From: a virus
Length of the DNA stretch: 29,797 nt
Strand: one strand, 5' to 3'
IMG/VR virus record: IMGVR_UViG_3300025896_000136
Span: 1 to 29,797 of that record
A program made the translations under genes and the position numbers. Numbering within the stretch: the stretch's first letter is position 1; every line of letters begins with the position of its first letter. Below are positions 21,333 to 29,674 of this stretch, one piece after another. The notes under the pieces are model-generated. The model did no database searches and was not told the origin of the DNA. It saw only the letters and a list, made by a program, of their open reading frames with translations.

Positions 21333-23015
21333 ATGGCAAATACAAATAAATTTTCACTATTCGGTTTTACAATTGCTCGTAATAAAGAACAAGACGAGGA
21401 TGCGGCACAACCGTCATTTACACCACCTTCTTCGGATGATGGTGCATTAACCATTACGTCTGCGGCTTACTATGGTACATACGTTGACTTAGATGGTACA
21501 GCAAAAAATGAAGTAGAATTAATTTCTCGTTACAGAGAAATGGCTATGCAGCCAGAGATTGAATCGGCAATTGATGATGTTGTGAATGAAGCAATTTGTC
21601 AAGATGATGATGGTAAGATTACACAGATCGTTTTGGATGATTTACAACAACCAGAAAAAATCAAAAAAGCAATCAAAACAGAATTCCAAAATGTGTTGCG
21701 TCTATTGAACTATAAAAAAATGGCACAAGACATTTTCCGCAGATACTATATTGACGGTAGAATGTACTATCACATTATTATCGACAAAACAAATCCTACT
21801 GCTGGCATTAAAGAATTACGTTACATCGATCCACGCAAACTTCGTAAAGTTCGTGAGGTCAAAAAACAAAAAGATGAACGCACTGGTGCTGATATCATGA
21901 ATGTAGTTAATGAATACTACATCTACAATGATAAGGTAGTATCAGGAACGTCGTCCAGTTATGGTCCGGTTGGAGTTCGAATAACTCCAGACTCTATCGT
22001 TTCAGTAGTCTCAGGACTCATGGATTCTCGTCGTGCAGTCGTATTGTCATATCTACACAAAGCAATTAAACCTTTGAACCAACTTCGCATGATTGAAGAT
22101 GCAACGGTTATCTACCGGATCTCTCGTGCGCCAGAACGTAGAATTTTCTACATTGACGTTGGTAACTTACCTAAATTAAAAGCAGAACAATATCTTCGTG
22201 ATATTATGGTCAAGTACAAAAATAAACTTGTATATGATGCAAATACTGGTGAGATTCGTGATGACCGTAAGTTCCTATCGATGATGGAAGATTTCTGGTT
22301 ACCTCGTAGAGAAGGCGGTAAAGGTACAGAGATTACTACATTGCCTGGTGGTCAGAACTTAGGTGAATTGGAAGATGTAAAATACTTCCAAAAGAAACTA
22401 TATGGTTCATTGAATGTTCCAGTTTCTCGTCTTGAACCGAACCAAGGGTTCTCTATTGGTCGTGTTGCAGAAGTTACTCGTGATGAGTTGAAGTTTGCAA
22501 AGTTTGTTGACCGTATGCGTAACAAGTTTTCGGATGTATTCAACCAAGTTCTTCGTGTGCAATGTGTACTTAAAGGTATCTGTACCGACGATGAATGGGA
22601 CGAATTTAAAGAGAACATCTATTACGACTTTATCAGAGACAACAACTTCTCAGAATTAAAAGAAGCTGAGTTGATGACCAATAGATTAGAGTTGTTGAGT
22701 GCAGTTGATCCTTATACAGGTAGATATTTCTCCCAAAAATGGATTCAACAAAATGTATTGCGTTTAACTGATGATGATATCAAAGAAATGCAATCTGAAA
22801 TTGATAAAGAAAAAGAAGATGGACTTGGATTGCCAGTTGGTGTAACAAATGATATTGCACAACAACAAATGGCATCAACAATTCAAACTGACGCTTCTCA
22901 ACAACAAGCACAGAATCAATCAGATATTCAGTTGCAGGCAGCAAAAGATATGCCTCAACCAAAAGCAACAAAAGAAGAAATTGATACATTTACTAAACTG
23001 AAACGTATATTATAA
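21333..23015 (+). CDS. 20: Portal vertex protein gp20
   Basis: This 560-residue protein (T4 gp20 524) matches the T4-like portal. Key text includes ELISRYREMAMQPEIESAID, DDVVNEAIC, FRRYYIDGRMYYHIIIDKTN, KELRYIDPRKLRKVREVKKQ, SYLHKAIKPLNQLRMIEDA, VIYRISRAPERRIFYIDVGN and LNVPVSRLEPNQGFSIGRVAE. The C-terminus is Gln-rich (~500-545). It forms the dodecameric gate for DNA and starts head assembly. A perfect late box TATAAATA overlaps its stop codon. It follows a terminator but shows no obvious late promoter of its own. Confidence 0.95.
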   Translation: MANTNKFSLFGFTIARNKEQDEDAAQPSFTPPSSDDGALTITSAAYYGTYVDLDGTAKNEVELISRYREMAMQPEIESAIDDVVNEAICQDDDGKITQIVLDDLQQPEKIKKAIKTEFQNVLRLLNYKKMAQDIFRRYYIDGRMYYHIIIDKTNPTAGIKELRYIDPRKLRKVREVKKQKDERTGADIMNVVNEYYIYNDKVVSGTSSSYGPVGVRITPDSIVSVVSGLMDSRRAVVLSYLHKAIKPLNQLRMIEDATVIYRISRAPERRIFYIDVGNLPKLKAEQYLRDIMVKYKNKLVYDANTGEIRDDRKFLSMMEDFWLPRREGGKGTEITTLPGGQNLGELEDVKYFQKKLYGSLNVPVSRLEPNQGFSIGRVAEVTRDELKFAKFVDRMRNKFSDVFNQVLRVQCVLKGICTDDEWDEFKENIYYDFIRDNNFSELKEAELMTNRLELLSAVDPYTGRYFSQKWIQQNVLRLTDDDIKEMQSEIDKEKEDGLGLPVGVTNDIAQQQMASTIQTDASQQQAQNQSDIQLQAAKDMPQPKATKEEIDTFTKLKRIL

Positions 23016-23018
23016 ATA
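23011..23018 (+). promoter_or_regulatory. Late promoter box TATAAATA (exact) before gp67-like gene
   Basis: This exact match to the T4 late consensus overlaps the TAA stop of gp20 (23013-23015) and lies 19 bases before the ATG at 23038. It is one of two perfect boxes in the window and would drive the gp67-gp21 group. Confidence 0.8.
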
Positions 23019-23037
23019 ACTAGATTTGGAGATTAAT

Positions 23038-23220
23038 ATGGACAACGCAAGAGCAATTATTGATTATGCATACAACGACAATGGTAAAGAAATGCGTGAT
23101 GCTCTTTACTCTGCAATTCACGATAGAGTTGCGGCACATATCGATGCACAAAAAATTGAAATGGCACAAAGCCTAATCAAACAACCAGAACAAGCTGAAG
23201 TTGAAGATACTCCAGTTTAA
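23038..23220 (+). CDS. 67: Small prohead core protein, gp67-like
   Basis: This 60-residue protein is placed at ATG 23038 because GGAG (23028-23031) is 6 bases upstream. A further ATG 12 bases earlier has no ribosome site. The sequence (MDNARAIIDYAYNDNGKEMR, then VAAHIDAQKIEMAQSLI) resembles the helix of T4 gp67, with a run of charged residues then A-x-x-L-I, and it ends acidic (EQAEVEDTPV). Position between portal gp20 and protease gp21 is exactly that of T4 gene 67, a scaffold component needed for correct head shape. No obvious L-x-E or I-x-E cleavage site is visible in this short version. Confidence 0.75.
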   Translation: MDNARAIIDYAYNDNGKEMRDALYSAIHDRVAAHIDAQKIEMAQSLIKQPEQAEVEDTPV

Positions 23221-23235
23221 ACAGAAGGATAACAA

Positions 23236-23763
23236 ATGAGTAACGTATATACTTCGCAGGTACTAAAAGATACAACAGAACATGTTGTCATCAAATTGAC
23301 AGGTTCATTTGATGGTAGTGGTCAAGAAAGTAATGCGGTTCGTATTCAAGCAAACACACTATATGGTGCGTTAGATAGTTCAAAAGCAAATTTACTATCT
23401 TCCACAGCAAACACAGGACCATTATCATATTACGGACTTTCTGTTAATAGAATTTGGTACGATTGTGTCAATGCAACAAATTGTGATCTTGAATTGTTTT
23501 GGACCGCAGATACATCACAAACACTTGCACTTTTAAGTGGAACTTATGAATATGATGGCGCAGGCAATTGGATCACAATACCAAATGCGGCCGCAGGTAC
23601 CGCGAACTGTAAGGGTGACATTGGCATTGCGACAAGAGGTTATGCTGCAAATACATCTTATACAATCGTTATTGAGTTGCGTAAAGATAATGCGATGTAT
23701 CAACGTGGTCAATTTAATGATCCGGCAGCATTTAACTACCCTCCATACGGCGTTAGACCTTAA
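23236..23763 (+). CDS. 175 aa head-region protein of unknown function
   Basis: This protein lies between gp67-like and gp21, where T4 has gene 68, but it does not look like gp68 (a helical core protein). It is beta-rich: MSNVYTSQVLKDTTEHVVIK, then SYYGLSVNRIWYDC, CDLELFWTADTSQ, YDGAGNWITIPNA, CKGDIGIATRGYAANTSYTIVIELRK, ending YPPYGVRP. Three Cys are visible. A decoration or virion structural protein is plausible. It has no L-x-E/I-x-E site for the prohead protease, so it is probably not a core peptide. Function unknown. Confidence 0.6.
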   Translation: MSNVYTSQVLKDTTEHVVIKLTGSFDGSGQESNAVRIQANTLYGALDSSKANLLSSTANTGPLSYYGLSVNRIWYDCVNATNCDLELFWTADTSQTLALLSGTYEYDGAGNWITIPNAAAGTANCKGDIGIATRGYAANTSYTIVIELRKDNAMYQRGQFNDPAAFNYPPYGVRP

Positions 23764-23776
23764 TTAAGGCAATAAC

Positions 23777-24421
23777 ATGAAATTCATTAAAGAAGTAAAC
23801 GAGACAATCAACTATCTTGCTGAAGAAAAAGACGGCAAGAAAGTTTTGTATATTGAAGGACCATTTTTACAATCGGAAGTTGTTAACCGCAATGGCCGTA
23901 AGTACATGAAAGAGTCAATGGCTCGTGAAGTGGAAAGATATACAACAGAATATATTAATAAAAATCGTGCCTTTGGTGAACTGGGTCATCCAGACACCCC
24001 ATCAATTAACCTAGATAGAGTATCACACTTAACAGTGGGACTACGACAAGAAGGCAATGATTGGATAGGCAAAGCAAAAATTCTTGACACTCCTATGGGA
24101 AATATCGTTAAGAGTCTAATCGAAGGTGGTGCACAAATTGGTGTATCATCCAGAGGTATGGGTTCTCTTAAAAATGTAAACGGTATTAACATTGTGCAAG
24201 ACGACTTTCATCTAGCCACAGCGGCAGATATTGTAGCAGACCCTTCAGCACCTAATGCATTTGTTCAAGGCATTATGGAGGGTAAAGAATGGATGATGGT
24301 TGAAGGTGTTTGGACTGAAGTTCAACATCAAGAAGCTAAGTCTTTAATTCGAAAAGCAACTCAAAAAGAAATCGAAGCTGTTAGCTTACGAATTTGGGAA
24401 AACTTCATCAAAAAACTTTAA
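23777..24421 (+). CDS. 21: Prohead core protease gp21
   Basis: This 214-residue protein matches T4 gp21, the serine protease that matures the head. The catalytic elements are visible: GELGHP (His71) and GVSSRGMGSL (Ser124/125), with the supporting FHLATAADIVADPSAPNAFV segment typical of the family. It cleaves scaffold and capsid proteins after (L/I)-x-E. A TATAAATA box overlaps its 3' end, and gp22 and gp23, its substrates, follow. Confidence 0.93.
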   Translation: MKFIKEVNETINYLAEEKDGKKVLYIEGPFLQSEVVNRNGRKYMKESMAREVERYTTEYINKNRAFGELGHPDTPSINLDRVSHLTVGLRQEGNDWIGKAKILDTPMGNIVKSLIEGGAQIGVSSRGMGSLKNVNGINIVQDDFHLATAADIVADPSAPNAFVQGIMEGKEWMMVEGVWTEVQHQEAKSLIRKATQKEIEAVSLRIWENFIKKL

Positions 24422-24422
24422 T

Positions 24423-24430
24423 TATAAATA
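24423..24430 (+). promoter_or_regulatory. Late promoter box TATAAATA (exact) before gp22
   Basis: This perfect TATAAATA starts two bases after the gp21 stop and lies 31 bases before the gp22 ATG, which has an AAGGAG ribosome site. It is the second exact late box in the window. Confidence 0.8.
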
Positions 24431-24460
24431 TCCAGTATAAAAAAATCAAGGAGATTTTCA

Positions 24461-25717
24461 ATGGCAAAATTTAATCTGAGCGAAGCCGCTAAAGACATTC
24501 TAACCGGTAATGTTTCAGCTAAGCAAGGTGGTCAAGACAAAGCAGGAAAGTTACCAAGTTCGGTAGCGTATGGTACTAAAGATGCAGGAATGATTGGTCA
24601 TGATCCAGTAAGAGATCACGATGCTATACCTGACTACACAAAGGGTACACCAACGGCAACACCTCCAGGCGCAACACCGCCTGTTGGATCGGAACCAATG
24701 AAGAAACTAAAGGGTCAACCGCAAGAGACTGAAGGTTCACCACAAAAAACTGATATGCCGGAACCAACCGATTACGCATCAATTCGTGACCGTGTTAAGG
24801 CTAAACTAGCAAAACAATCAATGTCTGCAAATCCAGGTGCTGTTGCTCCTTACGTTCCAGAAGAAGTTGAAATGGAAGATGAAGATTTTGTTGCAGAAGA
24901 AAAAGAAGAAGGTCATGAGGATGAAGCAGAAGATAAGAAACTTATCAAGTCCATGATGAAAAAAGAAAAAATGAAAGAAAAAATGAAAGAAGATATTGAC
25001 GCTCTATTGGGTGAAGATAATCTTTCAGAAGAATTTGTTGCTCGCGCATCAACCATTTTTGAAGCAGCAGTTGTAACTCGTACAGAAGCAATTCTGGAAG
25101 AAATCGAGAATGAACTAGTTGACCAATTTGAAATGGCGGTAGAATCAATCAAAGAAGATTTGGCAGCTAAAGTTGATGACTACCTAAATTACATGGTACA
25201 AGAATGGGTTACAGAGAACAAACTGGCAATTGACAAAGGTATTCGTTCAGAGATCGTTGAAGATTTTATTGAAGGTCTAAAAGGTCTGTTTGAAGAACAT
25301 TATATCGATATTCCAGAAGATAAAGTTGATGTTGTTGAAGAACTAGTGACTAAAGTTGAAGAACTGGAAAACAGTCTAAACGAACAAATTAACACCGCTG
25401 TTCAATTGAAAAAAGAATTGAATGAGCAAAAAAAGATTGAGGCTATCCACACAGCAAGTGAAGGCCTGTCGCAAACTCAAGTGGAAAAAATGAAATCACT
25501 CGCAGAGAGTATTGAATTTACTACTGAGGATGAATTTGCAGGTAAAGTTGAAACTCTAAAGGAATCTTATTTCAAGAGTTCAGTTAAGACTGCCGATACA
25601 TCTGCTTTGGATGAAGAAGTAATGATTGAAGAAGAAAAGAAGAAGGCACCTGCCGGATCCGAAACTGCTTTAATCGAACAATATGCAAGAACAATTTCTC
25701 AAACATTGGTAAAATAA
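24461..25717 (+). CDS. 22: Major prohead scaffold protein gp22
   Basis: This 418-residue protein matches T4-like scaffold gp22. The N-terminal ~130 residues are Pro/Gln/Lys-rich and look disordered. The rest is strongly acidic and helical (EDEDFVAEEKEEGHEDEAED, MMKKEKMKEKMKEDIDALLG, ENELVDQFEMAVESIKED, DVVEELVTKVEELENSLNEQ). Many (L/I)-x-E sites (e.g. LGE, LSE, LNE, LKE) fit digestion by gp21 during head maturation. T4 gp22 is 269 residues, so this form is markedly longer. It ends AGSETALIEQYARTISQTLVK. gp23 follows after 40 bases. Confidence 0.92.
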   Translation: MAKFNLSEAAKDILTGNVSAKQGGQDKAGKLPSSVAYGTKDAGMIGHDPVRDHDAIPDYTKGTPTATPPGATPPVGSEPMKKLKGQPQETEGSPQKTDMPEPTDYASIRDRVKAKLAKQSMSANPGAVAPYVPEEVEMEDEDFVAEEKEEGHEDEAEDKKLIKSMMKKEKMKEKMKEDIDALLGEDNLSEEFVARASTIFEAAVVTRTEAILEEIENELVDQFEMAVESIKEDLAAKVDDYLNYMVQEWVTENKLAIDKGIRSEIVEDFIEGLKGLFEEHYIDIPEDKVDVVEELVTKVEELENSLNEQINTAVQLKKELNEQKKIEAIHTASEGLSQTQVEKMKSLAESIEFTTEDEFAGKVETLKESYFKSSVKTADTSALDEEVMIEEEKKKAPAGSETALIEQYARTISQTLVK

Positions 25718-25723
25718 TAAATA
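25716..25723 (+). promoter_or_regulatory. Probable late promoter box AATAAATA before gp23
   Basis: AATAAATA overlaps the gp22 stop, has one mismatch to TATAAATA and lies 34 bases before the gp23 ATG with its TAAGGAG ribosome site. A capsid gene is expected to have such a late signal. Confidence 0.55.
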
Positions 25724-25757
25724 CATTACCATAATAAGATACCTATAAGGAGAACTC

Positions 25758-27098
25758 ATGTATCTAACCGAAGAACTACAAAAAAAATGGAGTCCAGTTC
25801 TGGAACACGCAGAACTAGCTTCAATTAAAGATCCATACAAAAAGGCAGTCACTGCGTTGGTTCTAGAAAACCAACAGCAAGCGATGAACTCAGATCGTCA
25901 AGCTCTGAACGAAGCAAGCGCAACAGCACCAACTAACGTTGCTGGTGGTGTTTCTAACTTCGATCCAATCTTGATCTCTTTAGTTCGCCGTGCGTTGCCT
26001 AACCTGATCGCTTATGATGTTGCTGGTGTTCAACCGATGACTGGACCTACTGGTCTGATCTTCGCGATGCGCGCACGTTATGCTGCACAATCAGGTGCAC
26101 CAGGAAATGCAAACGAAGCATTCTACAATGAAGCAAACACACTGTTCTCAGGTACTGGTTCTGCTGCTAACCCATACGGTTTCCGTGGCAATAATGCAAC
26201 TGACATCGTAACCAACGCTGGTGCAGATTTAGTTGCAAACAGCTACACAACCGGTATCGGCCTGCCTACAGCAACTGCTGAAGCATTAGGTGCAGATAGC
26301 AATCCAGCATTCCAACAAATGGCATTTAGCATTGAGAAAGTTACTGTAACTGCTCAATCTCGTGCATTGAAGGCTGAGTATTCACTAGAATTAGCACAAG
26401 ACTTGAAAGCAATTCATGGTCTGGATGCTGAAACAGAACTGTCTAACATTCTGTCTACTGAGATTCTTGCTGAGATTAACCGTGAAGTTATTCGTACTAT
26501 CTACACAACTGCTGTTGCAGGTGCTCAATACGGTACAACTAACGCTGGTGTGTTCGACTTAGACACCGACTCAAACGGTCGTTGGTCTGTTGAACGTTTC
26601 AAAGGTCTAATTTTCCAAATCGAACGTGACGCTAACGTTATCGCTAAGCAAACTCGTCGTGGAAAAGGTAATGTAATGATCGTTTCGTCTGACGTTGCAT
26701 CTGCAATGGCAATGGCTGGCGTTCTTTCTTACACACCTGCGCTAAATGCTGATCTACAAGTTGATGATACTGGTAACACCTTCGCAGGTATGTTACACGG
26801 CCGCATCAAAGTGTACATCGACCCATACTTTGGTGGATACACAAGCAATCAAGAACTAGTTACCGTCGGTTACAAAGGTACATCACCTTACGATGCTGGT
26901 CTGTTCTATTGCCCATACGTTCCTCTACAAATGGTTCGTGCAGTTGACCAATATACATTCCAACCTAAGATTGGTTTCAAAACACGTTACGGTATGGTTG
27001 CAAATCCATTCGCAAACGGTTTGACATCAGGCAACGGTGCATTGAATGCTCGTAGCAACGTTTACTACCGCATCTTTGGTGTTAAAAACCTGATGTAA
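25758..27098 (+). CDS. 23: Major capsid protein gp23
   Basis: This 446-residue protein (T4 gp23 521) is an HK97-fold capsid precursor. Family text includes PILISLVRRALPNLIAYDVAGVQPMTGPTGLIFAMRARY, SFSIEK-like AFSIEKVTVTAQSRALKAEY, LSNILSTEILAEINREVIRT, and an end region PLQMVRAVDQYTFQPKIGFKTRYGMVANPF. A likely gp21 cleavage site is LNE|AS (L50-N51-E52), removing a 52-residue prohead peptide. Codons are unlike those of the fibre genes: CGT, CTG and AAC are frequent, typical of very high expression. A UUCG-loop terminator follows. Confidence 0.96.
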   Translation: MYLTEELQKKWSPVLEHAELASIKDPYKKAVTALVLENQQQAMNSDRQALNEASATAPTNVAGGVSNFDPILISLVRRALPNLIAYDVAGVQPMTGPTGLIFAMRARYAAQSGAPGNANEAFYNEANTLFSGTGSAANPYGFRGNNATDIVTNAGADLVANSYTTGIGLPTATAEALGADSNPAFQQMAFSIEKVTVTAQSRALKAEYSLELAQDLKAIHGLDAETELSNILSTEILAEINREVIRTIYTTAVAGAQYGTTNAGVFDLDTDSNGRWSVERFKGLIFQIERDANVIAKQTRRGKGNVMIVSSDVASAMAMAGVLSYTPALNADLQVDDTGNTFAGMLHGRIKVYIDPYFGGYTSNQELVTVGYKGTSPYDAGLFYCPYVPLQMVRAVDQYTFQPKIGFKTRYGMVANPFANGLTSGNGALNARSNVYYRIFGVKNLM

Positions 27099-27138
27099 GT
27101 TTGTAGTAACATAAAATCACCTTTAAGAGTGATATTTG

Positions 27139-27167
27139 AAAGACCACCTTCGGGTGGTCTTTTTTTT
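27139..27167 (+). terminator. Intrinsic terminator with TTCG tetraloop after gp23
   Basis: AAAGACCACC (27139-27148) pairs with GGTGGTCTTT (27153-27162) around TTCG, followed by T to 27167. TTCG loops on C-G closed stems are unusually stable. A small 5 bp hairpin (ATCAC 27116-27120 / GTGAT 27129-27133) precedes it. A new late box follows at 27172. Confidence 0.95.
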
Positions 27168-27171
27168 GCTT

Positions 27172-27179
27172 CATAAATA
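27172..27179 (+). promoter_or_regulatory. Late promoter box CATAAATA after gp23 terminator
   Basis: CATAAATA sits only 4 bases after the terminator T tract, 19 bases before ATG 27199, with TAAGGAG as ribosome site. It shares TTCATAAATA with the gp13 and gp18 boxes, giving a terminator-then-promoter switch between gp23 and the next unit. Confidence 0.72.
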
Positions 27180-27198
27180 GTAGTATAAGGAGATTTAC

Positions 27199-27717
27199 AT
27201 GACCGTATTAAATAGAAACCCTAGAAATACAAACTTTCTGCAACCCACAAAATATCTATTGACATTTGATAGAATCAGTGACGTTCAATATCAATGTCAG
27301 GCAGTTAATTTACCAGGTGTATCATTGGGTGTGGTTACAAGAGAAACTCCATTTATCGATATGTACTCTCCAGGCACCAAGTTGACATACAATGGTTTGG
27401 ATATTACATTTTATATTGATGAAGAACTTACATCGTGGAAGAATCTGCAAAATTGGTTTCTTTCTATTGCTAATCCTGATGGTTTCGAACAACGAGATCA
27501 CAGTAGAGAATTGAGAACTGAAGGACTAAAACATTTCTCTGATGCAACATTGACAATACTTTCTAATCTAAACAATCCATTGGTTCGAATCAAGTTCGCA
27601 AATGTATTCCCAACCAATCTAGGTGATTTAAATTTTGATACACAATTATCTGCGGATACTATCATGTCTGCAACCGCATCTTTTAAATACGACTTTTATA
27701 CAATAGAACCCGCATAA
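27199..27717 (+). CDS. Second tail-tube-like protein
   Basis: This 172-residue protein has the tail-tube pattern also seen in gp19: AVNLPGVSLGVVTRETPF, YNGLDITFYIDEELTSWKNLQNWFLSIANPDG, NVFPTNLGDLNFDTQLS, ATASFKYDFYTIE. The segments LPGxxLGxV, DITFxxDEExxSWxxLxxW and FPTxLxxLxF line up with LPGSTLGTV, LTIINDEDFTVRNALESW and FPIDLAPIDL of gp19. It probably is a tube-fold protein at a tube end or in the baseplate. Homologues in this position are sometimes annotated as gp3 (tail completion), which I cannot confirm. It has its own late promoter. Confidence 0.7.
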   Translation: MTVLNRNPRNTNFLQPTKYLLTFDRISDVQYQCQAVNLPGVSLGVVTRETPFIDMYSPGTKLTYNGLDITFYIDEELTSWKNLQNWFLSIANPDGFEQRDHSRELRTEGLKHFSDATLTILSNLNNPLVRIKFANVFPTNLGDLNFDTQLSADTIMSATASFKYDFYTIEPA

Positions 27718-27735
27718 CATTATTATTTTTTATTA

Positions 27736-28182
27736 TTGGAATTAATTATGGAAAACCTTGAACAAGTATTAAAAAACTGGGAAACTGATGCACAAATGGA
27801 TCAGACAGAACCTAGTAAAGAACTACTAAGAATACCATTGTTACACAGTAAGTATCTGAATATGCTTACTAAACACAAAATCGCATCCAAAAAAGCACAC
27901 TTTGATTATCTACGTATGCGTAAGATTAAATGGGAATACTTTACTGGTAAATTAAGTAAAGATGAACTTGAAGAATATGGATGGGAACAATTCCAATTTG
28001 CACTTAAATCTGACATCAATACATACTTAGAAGCAGATGGCGATCTAATTAAGTTGTTGGAGAAAAAGGTTTACCATGAAGAAGTTGTATCGGTCATTGA
28101 ATCTATCATGGCTGAATTGAAACAACGCACATGGCAATTGAGAGACTTTATATCATGGGAAAAATTCGTGAATGGCCAGTGA
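27736..28182 (+). CDS. uvsY: Recombination mediator UvsY
   Basis: The start is the ATG at 27748 or at 27736. MENLEQVLKNWETD at 27748 looks like the natural N-terminus, since 27736 gives only four extra residues (MELI). The ~144-148-residue helical protein has LLHSKYLNMLTKHKIASKKA, then FDYLRMRKIKWEYFTGKLSKDEL and YLEADGDLIKLLEKKVYHEEVVSVIES, matching the T4 UvsY pattern (137 residues: LYSKWLNKHS, KARLDYYSG, LSADKDVLK). UvsY loads UvsX recombinase onto gp32-coated single-stranded DNA. It overlaps uvsW by 11 bases. Confidence 0.85.
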   Translation: MELIMENLEQVLKNWETDAQMDQTEPSKELLRIPLLHSKYLNMLTKHKIASKKAHFDYLRMRKIKWEYFTGKLSKDELEEYGWEQFQFALKSDINTYLEADGDLIKLLEKKVYHEEVVSVIESIMAELKQRTWQLRDFISWEKFVNGQ

Positions 28183-29674
28183 TCTAGTAATATCCAAAAA
28201 AGACGAAGTATTTGCCAAGATAACTTGCGAAAAACATATTGCAAGAGAACTATCTGAGTATTTTACATTTATGGTACCAGGACACCAGTTTGTTCCTGCG
28301 TTCAGAAATAAAATATGGGATGGCAAGATTCGTCTTTTCAATCTACAAACATACACAATCTACCTAGGACTACTTTCATACATACAAGAATTTTGTGTGG
28401 AGAGAGGTTATGTCTGTGAATATGATGAGACTCGTGTTGATATTGAAGATGAATATTCTGTATATCACTTCAACAAATTCGTAGAGAGTCTCAACTTACA
28501 CTCACAAGACAAACCAATATCTGTCAGAGAACACCAACAAGACGCATTTATACATGCAATGCAAAGACGTAGAGCATTGTTATTGTCACCTACAGCGTCA
28601 GGTAAATCATTGATATTGTATTTGTTGTTCAGACAACTATTGGACTTTCAGGATTTAAAAGGTCTTATTATTGTTCCTACCACATCTTTGGTTGAACAGT
28701 TATACTCAGACTTCCAAGATTATTCTTCACACAATGGTTTTGATGTTGAATCAAGTGTACATAGAATCTATCAAGGTAAAAGTAAAAATACAGACAAGAA
28801 ACTAACCATATCTACATGGCAATCATTGTATGAACTGCCTAGTGATTACTTTGAACAGTTTGATTATGTTTTTGGTGATGAGGCACACTTATTTAAATCA
28901 CAATCATTGACTAAAATCATGACCGCTGCAGTGAATACAAAGTATCGTATTGGTCTAACTGGTACTTTGGATGGTACAAAAACACACAAATTAGTATTAG
29001 AAGGTTTATTTGGTGCCGAAGAACGTGTGATTACCACAAAAGAACTTATTGATAGAAAACAACTATCAGCATTTAATATCAAATGTTTAATTCTAAAGCA
29101 TCCTGATGATGTATGTGAGGAGATGAAAGACTGCACCTATCAAGAAGAAATCGAGTATTTAATATCTAATGAACAGAGAAATAAATTCATCAAAAATCTT
29201 GCAATTAGTTTAGGTACTAATACACTTATTCTATACCAAATGGTTGAAAAACATGGCGAAATACTGTATAATGCTATCAAGAACTCCGAAAAAATAGGAG
29301 ATCGAAAAGTCTTTTTTGTTCATGGTAAAGTAGATGCCACAGTTAGAGAAGATATACGAAAAATAATGGAGACAGAAAATGACGCTATTGTCGTGGCTAG
29401 TTTTGGTACCTTTTCTACTGGAACTAATATTAGGAACTTGCATAACATTATATTTGCGAGCCCTTCAAAATCAAGAGTGCGAAATCTGCAATCAATTGGA
29501 CGAGGTTTACGGCAGGCTGACGGAAAAGATATGGCAACTCTTTACGACATAGCAGATGATCTGAGACACAAGAAACATATGAACTTTACCTTAAAGCATT
29601 TTGTGGAACGAGTCAAGATTTATACAGAAGAAAAGTTTCCCTTTAAGTTGTACAATATAGGACTAAAAAAATGA
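28172..29674 (+). CDS. uvsW: Superfamily 2 helicase UvsW
   Basis: This 500-residue protein matches T4 UvsW (503). The N-terminal ~100 residues (ITCEKHIARELSEYFTFMVPGHQF, RNKIWDGKIRLFN) are the family's substrate-specificity region. Helicase motifs follow: Walker A SPTASGKS (139-146), DEAH at 236-239, GLTGTL (261-266), and motif VI NLQSIGRGLRQ (438-448). UvsW unwinds branched DNA and R-loops and promotes the switch from origin- to recombination-dependent replication. It follows uvsY with an 11-base overlap and its stop overlaps the next ATG (ATGA). Confidence 0.95.
   Translation: MASDLVISKKDEVFAKITCEKHIARELSEYFTFMVPGHQFVPAFRNKIWDGKIRLFNLQTYTIYLGLLSYIQEFCVERGYVCEYDETRVDIEDEYSVYHFNKFVESLNLHSQDKPISVREHQQDAFIHAMQRRRALLLSPTASGKSLILYLLFRQLLDFQDLKGLIIVPTTSLVEQLYSDFQDYSSHNGFDVESSVHRIYQGKSKNTDKKLTISTWQSLYELPSDYFEQFDYVFGDEAHLFKSQSLTKIMTAAVNTKYRIGLTGTLDGTKTHKLVLEGLFGAEERVITTKELIDRKQLSAFNIKCLILKHPDDVCEEMKDCTYQEEIEYLISNEQRNKFIKNLAISLGTNTLILYQMVEKHGEILYNAIKNSEKIGDRKVFFVHGKVDATVREDIRKIMETENDAIVVASFGTFSTGTNIRNLHNIIFASPSKSRVRNLQSIGRGLRQADGKDMATLYDIADDLRHKKHMNFTLKHFVERVKIYTEEKFPFKLYNIGLKK

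Noticed and set aside
27739-29674. Transfer RNA or other RNA genes in or near uvsY-uvsW
   Set aside because: No cloverleaf-like arms or CCA-adjacent structure were noticed, and the stretch is fully coding.
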